Positions 25,725-32,563 of a stretch of DNA of 32,563 nt are shown piece by piece. The notes under the pieces are model-generated. The model did not search any database, had not been told where the DNA came from, and saw only the letters and a program-made list of their open reading frames with translations. Positions within the stretch are counted from its first letter, which is position 1; every line of letters starts with the position of its first letter. A program made the translations under genes and the position numbers. The stretch is from Methylococcales bacterium OPU3_GD_OMZ (lineage in GTDB: Bacteria; Pseudomonadota; Gammaproteobacteria; Methylococcales; Methylomonadaceae): positions 1 to 32,563 of the forward strand of contig MPSY01000009.1 in the NCBI GenBank assembly GCA_001901525.1, in the 5' to 3' direction.

Positions 25725-26105
25725 ATGCAGACAACAATGCTCAAAGCGAAATTACATCGGGCGAGTGTTACTCATTCTGAGCTTGATTATGAAGGGTCTT
25801 GTGCAATAGATGGTAAATTTCTCGAATTGGCCGGAATCCGTGAGTATGAGCAGATTCAGATCTATAATATTGATAATGGCGCGCGTTTTACGACCTATGC
25901 TATTCGAGCAGAGGACGGTTCTGGTATTATTTCCGTAAATGGAGCCGCAGCGCGGTTGGCCAGTAAGGGTGATTTAGTGATCATATGCGCTTATGCTGCG
26001 CTTGATGCGCAAGAATTGGAATCTTTTAAGCCTAAGTTGATTTATTTTAACGCTGACAATGAAGTGGTTCGTTGTGGTCATGCTATCCCGGTCCAAGCCG
26101 CTTAA
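25725..26105 (+). CDS. panD: Aspartate 1-decarboxylase (pyruvoyl enzyme)
   Basis: A 126-residue proenzyme that makes beta-alanine from aspartate. The family is cleaved between Gly24 and Ser25, and the Ser becomes the pyruvoyl cofactor. Here G24-S25 lie in [10 protein letters not shown], at the same numbering as E. coli PanD when counted from the ATG at 25725. [36 protein letters not shown] and VIICAYA are conserved. In gammaproteobacteria cleavage often needs PanZ, which is not seen here. It ends two bases before a convergent gene, with no visible terminator. Confidence 0.96.
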   Translation: MQTTMLKAKLHRASVTHSELDYEGSCAIDGKFLELAGIREYEQIQIYNIDNGARFTTYAIRAEDGSGIISVNGAAARLASKGDLVIICAYAALDAQELESFKPKLIYFNADNEVVRCGHAIPVQAA

Positions 26106-26107
26106 AT

Positions 26108-26740
26108 TCAGGGTATGTTTTGTTTGAGTGCTTGGTAACGAGTCAGATCTTCAGGGGTGTCGACATCCCATTGCAGTGGTAGTTCATAGTAGTTAAGTTT
26201 TAAGGTCTTGATGCGCTTTAGGGTCGTTGTTAGGACGTCTTGTTTTCCCCAATTTATTTCTTTGAATAACCGTTGCTGTGGTCGGTTGAGTCCGATCAAA
26301 GCATAACCGCCGTCTAGCGCAGGGGCCAGTGTAATGTCATGGTGGTTCTTGAGTGCCACAATTGCATTTTTCAAAACTTCAGGTGATAGCGAGGGTGAAT
26401 CTGACCCAATGAGGATGACGTGTTGCGCTGATTGAAGGGATGTGCAGAAGGCATGGTGCATCTTTTCCCCTAAATTATTTCCCGCTTGTTTTTCTAAGGT
26501 AACCGGAAAGTTTTCTTTTAGCGTTGTAAAGAAACTGTGTGTAGAGGATGGGCTACACCACAGTTGGACTGGGCAAATGGCTTCTTTGCAAGCCATTTTT
26601 AAGGTGCGGGTTGTCAGTTGTCTGTGTACTTGGCTGGCGGCTTGGTCGGTTAGCGGGGGGCAGAGTCGGGTTTTAACATGCCCTGGTATGGGGGCTTTAC
26701 TGAAGATAAGGATGCGGGCCTCATTGAAAAGGTAGGGCAT
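26108..26740 (-). CDS. TIGR04282/DUF2064 family glycosyltransferase-like protein
   Basis: A 210-residue nucleotidyltransferase-like (GT-A fold) protein. IFSKAPIPGHVKTRLCPPL is the usual N-terminal nucleotide-binding loop of the family. IGSDSPSLSPEVL holds the metal-binding Asp (DxD-like), and ALDGGYALIGL and WDVDTPEDLTRY follow. Members are annotated as glycosyltransferases or CofC-like proteins; the real substrate is unknown. The ATG is 4 bases after the ppa stop, so it is in an operon with ppa. That might mean it releases pyrophosphate, but this is only suggestive. Confidence 0.85.
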   Translation of the reverse strand: MPYLFNEARILIFSKAPIPGHVKTRLCPPLTDQAASQVHRQLTTRTLKMACKEAICPVQLWCSPSSTHSFFTTLKENFPVTLEKQAGNNLGEKMHHAFCTSLQSAQHVILIGSDSPSLSPEVLKNAIVALKNHHDITLAPALDGGYALIGLNRPQQRLFKEINWGKQDVLTTTLKRIKTLKLNYYELPLQWDVDTPEDLTRYQALKQNIP

Positions 26741-26744
26741 ATTG

Positions 26745-27311
26745 TTAAGGTAATCTTCGGTCTAATTCGCGGCGATCTTGTTGGTTAATTTGATAGCGGG
26801 TAATCGATTTGGTAATTTCGTCATAGGCAGCCTCTTTGTTGAGCCAGCCCTTAACTTGTACCCATTTGTTATCCTCTAGGTCTTTATAGTGTTCAAAGAA
26901 ATGCGCAATGGTGACCAAGGAGGCGTCGGGAAAGTCTTGATAATCGTTGATATGGTTATAAAAAGACGTTAGCTTTTTGATCGGTACAGCGAGAATTTTG
27001 GGATCAGGTCCGGCATCGTCAGTAACATCAAGCAGACCAACGGGGCGACAGCGAATGATGCAGCGCGATAAGAGTGGCACCGGGGTGATCACAAGGACGT
27101 CAACGGGGTCATCATCACTGGATAATGTTTGTGGAATATAACCGTAGTTGCTGGGGTATTGCATAGCGGTACCCATAAATCGATCCACAAATAAAGCGGC
27201 TGATTTCTTATCAACTTCGTATTTAACTGGGTTTCCCTGGGCGGGGATTTCGATAATAACATTGATATCGTGGGGAGGGTTCTTGCCGGGTGAGACGTTG
27301 TATAAGGGCAT
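26745..27311 (-). CDS. ppa: Inorganic pyrophosphatase
   Basis: A 188-residue soluble family I pyrophosphatase that splits pyrophosphate to drive biosynthetic reactions. The metal-binding signature DDDPVD is at 66-71. [20 protein letters not shown] holds the active-site Glu and Lys, and [12 protein letters not shown] follows. [10 protein letters not shown] and [10 protein letters not shown] are also family blocks. It is slightly longer than E. coli Ppa. The Shine-Dalgarno TTAAGGAG (27317-27324) is spaced 5 bases from the ATG, one of the strongest in the window. It is divergent from the DUF2797 gene. Confidence 0.96.
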   Translation of the reverse strand: MPLYNVSPGKNPPHDINVIIEIPAQGNPVKYEVDKKSAALFVDRFMGTAMQYPSNYGYIPQTLSSDDDPVDVLVITPVPLLSRCIIRCRPVGLLDVTDDAGPDPKILAVPIKKLTSFYNHINDYQDFPDASLVTIAHFFEHYKDLEDNKWVQVKGWLNKEAAYDEITKSITRYQINQQDRRELDRRLP

Positions 27312-27456
27312 ACTGACTCCTTAAGATTTAATTAAACTTAAAAAAACACTGTGTGATTGGTGGGTTAAAGAATAGCTTGTTTTTCCTGTCATTGTTAGTC
27401 TTTATCCGGTGGTAAACTGGGGTTTGTTTTGAATAATTAAGTATTTAAGAGGGGAT

Positions 27457-28272
27457 ATGTTAGGACAGTTAAGAAAGATGGTTGTTAAATTAGATGAAAC
27501 TGTTGGTTATCAATTGCCATTGACGGATGAACGGGTCAATTTAAATGCTTTGATTGGACGGACTATTGTTTTGCGTCATACCGGCAATATTTTTTGTGTG
27601 CATTGTGGGTGTCAGACGAAGAAAAGTTTTAATCAAGGACATTGTTACCCTTGTTTTATTTCGTTAGCCCAGTGTGATATGTGCATTATGAAGCCTGAGC
27701 AATGCCATTTTGAGCAGGGAACCTGTCGAGAACCTGAGTGGGGCGAAGCTTTTTGTATGCAGCCCCATTTTGTGTATTTGGCAAAAACATCCGGTGTTAA
27801 GGTCGGGATTACGCGATATTCACAAATCCCTATTCGTTGGATTGATCAAGGGGCGGTTCAGGCATTGCCTATTTTTAAAGTGAAGTCACGGTATTTGTCG
27901 GGTCTTATTGAAGTTGTTCTGGCAAAACATGTTAAAGATAAAACCAATTGGCAGCGGATGTTGAAAAATCAAGTGGGTGATGAAGATTTGATCGTAGTGC
28001 GTGATCGGCTGGTTGCAGAATGTCAGGAGGAGTTGGCCGTGGTAGCGGGATCGTTTAGTCAAGATGCTATTGAATATCTTGATGCTGAGGCGGCAGTGGA
28101 TATTCATTTTCCGGTGACCGTGTACCCTGAAAAAGTGAAGTCATTTAACTTGGATAAACAGGCTGAAGTTTCTGGGTTACTGCAAGGAATTAAAGGGCAA
28201 TATTTGATTTTAGATACGGGTGTTATCAATATTCGGAAATTTTCAGGGTATGAGGTTGAATTGGAACTGTAA
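27457..28272 (+). CDS. DUF2797 family protein, Cys-rich with a GIY-YIG-like segment
   Basis: A 271-residue protein of the poorly characterised DUF2797 family. Residues 44-100 carry ten Cys in paired form (C47/C50/C52, C63/C66, C73/C76, C83, C90, C100), suggesting bound zinc. HFVYLAKTSGVKVGITR at 104-120, followed by Arg127 and Glu152, resembles the order of a GIY-YIG nuclease core, although GIY and YIG are written VYL and VGI. The C-terminal 60 residues are beta-rich and end in ISGYEVELEL-like strands. A Shine-Dalgarno GAGGGG lies very close to the ATG. A role in nucleic acid handling is inference only. It ends 4 bases before a convergent gene. Confidence 0.8.
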   Translation: MLGQLRKMVVKLDETVGYQLPLTDERVNLNALIGRTIVLRHTGNIFCVHCGCQTKKSFNQGHCYPCFISLAQCDMCIMKPEQCHFEQGTCREPEWGEAFCMQPHFVYLAKTSGVKVGITRYSQIPIRWIDQGAVQALPIFKVKSRYLSGLIEVVLAKHVKDKTNWQRMLKNQVGDEDLIVVRDRLVAECQEELAVVAGSFSQDAIEYLDAEAAVDIHFPVTVYPEKVKSFNLDKQAEVSGLLQGIKGQYLILDTGVINIRKFSGYEVELEL

Positions 28273-28276
28273 TGTT

Positions 28277-29158
28277 TTAATCGACTTTATAGGTTTTTTC
28301 TTCGCGATAATAATCGTTAAATCCGACCGCTTTGGTCAGTTCATTGAAGTTGAGTCCAGCCGGTGGGTGGCCGTTCTTTAAGGCCGTTAAGGCGTGCTGC
28401 ATGGATTGAATAGAGCTATTTAGCAAAGTGAGGGGATAGACGGCAATTTTATAGCCTAATTGGTGTAATTTATCCTGGCTCAGGAGGGGGGTTTTACCGT
28501 GTTCAATCAGGTTGGCTAGTTTATAACCCGGTGTGGATTGACAATATTGCTGCATTTCCTGAAGGCTTTCAGGGGCTTCTAGGAAATTAATGTCAGCGCC
28601 AATTTCGTGGAAAAGTTGAGTTCGGGCGATAGCTTCATTTAATCCGTGAGTTGCCCTGGCGTCGGTTCTTGCCATAATGAGAATGTCTGCGCCCTCGTTT
28701 CGTGCATCGACGGCGGCTTGAATTCGCATAGCCGCCTCATTTCGGCTGACTACGGATTTTCCTTGGGTATGGCCGCAGCGTTTGGGAGCGATCTGATCTT
28801 CCAGCATAATGCAGGCAAAGCCTGCTTGGGCATAGCCCTGAACGGTTCGTTTAATATTGATGGCATTGCCAAAGCCGGTGTCGCCATCACCCCAGATTGG
28901 TATTGAGACAGCGTTACAGATGTTTTGCCCTTGGTTGAGCATTTCTCCATAAGAGATTAGGCCGGTGTCAGGCAGTCCCAATCGGCTGGCTGAGACGGCA
29001 AACCCGCTCATAAAAGCACTGCTAAAGCCCGCTTGTTCGCAAAGTTTTGCGGAAAGGCCGTCGTGGCACCCGGGTATCGCCAGTAATTCCGGTAGTTCGA
29101 GTAGCCGGCGCAGTTGTGTGGCTGCAGATTCGTTGGATTTTTGATTGAGGGTGGCCAT
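28277..29158 (-). CDS. Isocitrate lyase / PEP mutase superfamily enzyme (PrpB-like)
   Basis: A 293-residue TIM-barrel enzyme. Metal ligands lie in WGDGDTGFGN (D91, D93) and MLEDQ (E120, D121). The loop KRCGH (126-130) with its Cys is the catalytic motif of the lyases (isocitrate, 2-methylisocitrate, dimethylmalate), so a C-C lyase is more likely than a phosphonomutase. ARTDAR at 163-168 is also typical. The neighbours prpC and prpD of the methylcitrate cycle are absent, so the substrate is open: 2-methylisocitrate, oxaloacetate or dimethylmalate. It is divergent from ilvB across about 280 bases, which may mean shared control with branched-chain amino acid synthesis. Confidence 0.8.
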   Translation of the reverse strand: MATLNQKSNESAATQLRRLLELPELLAIPGCHDGLSAKLCEQAGFSSAFMSGFAVSASRLGLPDTGLISYGEMLNQGQNICNAVSIPIWGDGDTGFGNAINIKRTVQGYAQAGFACIMLEDQIAPKRCGHTQGKSVVSRNEAAMRIQAAVDARNEGADILIMARTDARATHGLNEAIARTQLFHEIGADINFLEAPESLQEMQQYCQSTPGYKLANLIEHGKTPLLSQDKLHQLGYKIAVYPLTLLNSSIQSMQHALTALKNGHPPAGLNFNELTKAVGFNDYYREEKTYKVD

Positions 29159-29288
29159 GGGAAGTTATTTTACCTAACGGGTGGTATGAGCAGATGAAGG
29201 AACTGGAGAGGATAGTAACATTTTGATCTTTTTTGAAAAGAAAAATGACGCTGTTGGACAAGGAAACAAAGTTTTTTTGTGTCTATAA

Positions 29289-29317
29289 ATGACAATTTTA
29301 CAAGGAACAAGTATGAT
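29289..29317 (+). promoter_or_regulatory. Candidate ilvB promoter and leader region
   Basis: ATGACA (29289-29294) and TATGAT (29312-29317) are separated by exactly 17 bases, each one mismatch from consensus. A start near 29324 gives a leader of about 115 bases. The leader holds GGTATGG facing ATACC (around 29340-29358), a weak hairpin with no following T-run, and a 22-codon frame (29363-29431) without a clear ribosome site. The rest of 29159-29288 shows no gene. No BCAA-codon-rich attenuator is evident. Confidence 0.5.
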
Positions 29318-29441
29318 AAAGGGTTAAGGAATTAAATTTGGTATGGTTTTTTTATACCCTTTATGTTCAGTGCGCTTGGAATTTTTGCGTTTAAAACAAT
29401 GATGAGGGTGGTGATTAAATACAGTTTTTGAGGATATGAGT

Positions 29442-31178
29442 GTGGAACTGAGTGGCGGGCAGATTGTTGTCCAGTGTCTAAAAGACGAGGGCGTAGAATT
29501 AATTTTTGGGTATCCTGGTGGAGCAGTATTGCATTTGTACGATGCGATCTTTCAGCAGGATGATGTACAACACATTCTTGTGCGCCATGAACAGGCGGCG
29601 ACACATGCAGCTGACGCGTATGCGCGTTCTACCGGTAAACCGGGGGTTGTGTTGGTGACATCAGGACCCGGTGCGACAAATGCTGTGACCGGTATAGCGA
29701 CGGCTTATATGGACTCAATTCCCATGGTGGTGATTTCTGGGCAGGTGCCATCGGCTGTGATTGGTAGTGATGCTTTTCAAGAAGTTGATATGGTTGGAAT
29801 TACACGCCCATGTGTCAAGCATAATTTTTTGGTTAGCAATGTGGCCGATATTGCTGAGACCATGAAAAAAGCATTTTATGTAGCAACAACAGGACGGCCT
29901 GGGCCGGTTGTCGTCGATATTCCTAAAGATATAACCGATCCAAACATTAAAGTGCCTTATGCGTACCCTGAGTCGGTGAGTATGCGGTCTTATAATCCAC
30001 CACGAGAAGGAGATCAGGCGCAAATTCAGAAAGCGGTTGATTTATTATTGTCAGCGAAGCGCCCCATGATATATAGCGGCGGGGGCGTTGTTTTAGGAGA
30101 GGCGAGTGACGAGTTGCGAGCTTTTTCACGTCTGTTGGGTTATCCGGTAACCAGTACACTGATGGGCTTAGGGGCGTTTCCTGCAACCGATTCTCAATTT
30201 ATCGGTATGTTGGGTATGCACGGTACATACGAAGCCAATATGGGGATGCATGAAAGTGATGTCATTATTGCTATTGGTGCGCGCTTTGATGATCGGGTAA
30301 CGGGTAAATTAACGGAGTTTTGCCCCTACGCTAAAATCATTCATATTGATGTTGATCCGGCATCTATTGCCAAAACAGTTAAAGTTAATGTGCCGATTGT
30401 CGGTGAAGTCGGTATCGTTTTAAAGCAGTTGATAGCCGAAATTAATTTGAATCCAAGAAGAGTCGGGGTTGAGGTTTTGGCCGCGTGGTGGGATCAGGTT
30501 AAAGAATGGCGGTCAGTTAATTGTTTGGAATTTGATCGTGAAAGCACTTTGATTAAACCACAGTATGCGGTTGAACAACTCTATAAGGTAACGGCGGGGA
30601 ATGCTTTTATCACCTCGGATGTGGGTCAACATCAAATGTATGCGGCTCAGTTTTATCACTTTGATGAACCCAGACGTTGGATTAATTCCGGTGGTTTAGG
30701 CACGATGGGATTTGGTTTGCCAGCAGCTATTGGCGTAAAGTTAGCACATCCTGATGCAGACGTAGCCTGTATCACCGGTGAAGCCAGTATTCAAATGTGC
30801 ATTCAAGAGCTTTCGACTGCGCAACAATATCAAACGCCTGTTAAGATTATTAATTTGAATAATCGTTATATGGGGATGGTACGTCAGTGGCAAGAGTTCT
30901 CTTATCAAGGTCGTTATTCGCATTCTTATTTGGAAGCACTGCCTGATTTTGTGAAATTAGCGGAGTCTTATGGTCATGTTGGTATACAGATCGACAAGCC
31001 AGAGGACGTTACACCGGCATTAGAAGAAGCGTTTGCGATGAAAGATAGAACGGTATTTTTGGATATCATCACGGACCAAACAGAAAATGTCTATCCTATG
31101 ATTGAGGCCGGTAAAGGGCATCATGATATGCGGCTAAGGGTCGCGCCGGGAACACCTATTGATAGGGAGTTGGCATAA
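29442..31178 (+). CDS. ilvB: Acetolactate synthase large subunit
   Basis: A 578-residue ThDP-dependent enzyme that condenses two pyruvates, or pyruvate with 2-oxobutyrate, at the first common step of valine, leucine and isoleucine synthesis. IFGYPGGAVLHLYD and RHEQAATHAADAYA (the activating Glu) are in the N-terminal domain. The ThDP motif reads TGEASIQM with NNRYMG downstream, so Glu and Ala replace the usual Asp-Gly. The ATG at 29436 is only one base from AGGA (29431-29434). GTG at 29442 has 7-base spacing and gives MELSGG, the usual beginning of the family, so GTG is preferred. ilvN follows with a one-base overlap. Confidence 0.95.
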   Translation: MELSGGQIVVQCLKDEGVELIFGYPGGAVLHLYDAIFQQDDVQHILVRHEQAATHAADAYARSTGKPGVVLVTSGPGATNAVTGIATAYMDSIPMVVISGQVPSAVIGSDAFQEVDMVGITRPCVKHNFLVSNVADIAETMKKAFYVATTGRPGPVVVDIPKDITDPNIKVPYAYPESVSMRSYNPPREGDQAQIQKAVDLLLSAKRPMIYSGGGVVLGEASDELRAFSRLLGYPVTSTLMGLGAFPATDSQFIGMLGMHGTYEANMGMHESDVIIAIGARFDDRVTGKLTEFCPYAKIIHIDVDPASIAKTVKVNVPIVGEVGIVLKQLIAEINLNPRRVGVEVLAAWWDQVKEWRSVNCLEFDRESTLIKPQYAVEQLYKVTAGNAFITSDVGQHQMYAAQFYHFDEPRRWINSGGLGTMGFGLPAAIGVKLAHPDADVACITGEASIQMCIQELSTAQQYQTPVKIINLNNRYMGMVRQWQEFSYQGRYSHSYLEALPDFVKLAESYGHVGIQIDKPEDVTPALEEAFAMKDRTVFLDIITDQTENVYPMIEAGKGHHDMRLRVAPGTPIDRELA

Positions 31179-31669
31179 TGCGGCATATAATATCAATTTT
31201 GATTGAGAATGAAGCCGGTGCGTTATCGCGTGTGGCGGGTTTATTTTCTGCGCGAGGATATAATATAGAATCGCTGACTGTTGCACCGACTGACGATTTG
31301 ACGTTATCCCGGATGACGCTGGTGACGCGTGGCAGTGACGAGGTCATTGAGCAAATTACCAAGCAATTGAATAAATTAATTGATGTTGTTAAATTGACCG
31401 ATTTGGCTGATGTCGTTCATGTTGAACGGGAGTTGATGCTGATTAAGGTGCAGACTGAGCCGAGTAACCGGGCAGAAATTAAGCGAATGGCCGATATTTT
31501 TCGTGGCAAGGTCATTGATGTCACGTCAAAGAGTTATATGATTGAAATGACTGGGTCTTCTGAGAAATTGGATGCTTTTGTCGCGGCCATCAGCGAACAT
31601 AATATTATGGAGATTGTTCGTACGGGTGCTACTGGGTTGCCTAGAGGAGTGGGTAGCCTGACATTGTGA
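31178..31669 (+). CDS. ilvN: Acetolactate synthase small (regulatory) subunit
   Basis: A 163-residue regulatory subunit of the IlvH/IlvN type. The N-terminal ACT domain (about 1-75) reads HIISILIENEAGALSRVAGL then FSARGYNIESL, and it binds valine for feedback inhibition and activates the large subunit. The second domain (about 80-163) contains VHVERELMLIKV. The length matches IlvH-type long small subunits. The ATG shares a base with the ilvB stop (TAATG), so the two subunits are coupled. ilvC follows after 96 bases. Confidence 0.96.
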   Translation: MRHIISILIENEAGALSRVAGLFSARGYNIESLTVAPTDDLTLSRMTLVTRGSDEVIEQITKQLNKLIDVVKLTDLADVVHVERELMLIKVQTEPSNRAEIKRMADIFRGKVIDVTSKSYMIEMTGSSEKLDAFVAAISEHNIMEIVRTGATGLPRGVGSLTL

Positions 31670-31747
31670 CAGTAAGTAGAGACTAAAACACAGGCTATTG
31701 ATGGATTTTACAGCATTGATAGTGAATTATGATTAACGTTAACTTAA

Positions 31748-32563
<816 letters not shown>

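Noticed and set aside
26093..26135. CCAAGC/GCTTGG repeat across the panD end as a bidirectional terminator
   Set aside because: 6-bp arms with a loop of about 31 bases and no T-run; likely chance.
29324..29435. Branched-chain attenuator before ilvB
   Set aside because: No run of Val, Leu or Ile codons in a translated leader and no terminator stem followed by T residues.

Overview
This 32.6 kb window looks like ordinary chromosome from a gammaproteobacterium of moderate-to-low GC (roughly 40 to 45 percent by eye, not computed). The two-subunit glycyl-tRNA synthetase (glyQ, glyS), zapD, the pilB/pilC next to coaE-zapD arrangement, a pcnB-folK-panB-panC-panD string, lptF-lptG beside pepA-holC-valS, and ilvB-ilvN-ilvC all fit that class. 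A methane-oxidising lineage (Methylococcales-like) is a guess from gene order and protein flavour, not something the sequence proves. I see no rRNA, tRNA, CRISPR, insertion sequence or prophage. Nearly every base is coding; no gene-free stretch exceeds 300 bases, and the longest is about 280 bases at 29159-29441.

Layout. 1-389 (-): 5' part of a lipoprotein gene that runs off the window. 501-4755 (-): glyQ, glyS, gmhB and plsC, read in that order with overlapping ends. 4971-9572 (+): a PP-loop sulfurtransferase-like protein, a TusA-type sulfur carrier, a cation diffusion facilitator, argJ, and a Nudix/ThiE-like fusion. 9599-18939 (-): pepA, holC, valS, pilB, pilC, coaE, zapD, read from high to low coordinates. 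19030-21221 (+): lptF-lptG. 21232-21937 (-): an RDD membrane protein and an 80-residue unknown membrane protein. 22105-26105 (+): pcnB, folK, panB, panC, panD. 26108-27311 (-): ppa and a small glycosyltransferase-like gene. 27457-28272 (+): a DUF2797 protein. 28277-29158 (-): a PEP mutase/isocitrate lyase family enzyme. 29442-end (+): ilvB, ilvN and a truncated ilvC.

Working together: the pan genes make pantothenate and coaE finishes CoA. ilvBNC makes branched-chain amino acids and also the 2-oxoisovalerate that PanB uses. lptFG, gmhB and plsC serve the envelope. pilB/pilC drive type IV pili. glyQS, valS and pcnB serve RNA and translation.

The most interesting signals are regulatory or contextual. 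A near-perfect 20-bp hairpin buries the pilB ribosome-binding site. pcnB appears to start at an AUU codon, as reported for E. coli pcnB. A PP-loop/TusA/metal-transporter trio may form an uncharacterised sulfur-transfer system. pilD is missing from its usual slot between pilC and coaE, where there is instead a nested AT-rich inverted repeat.
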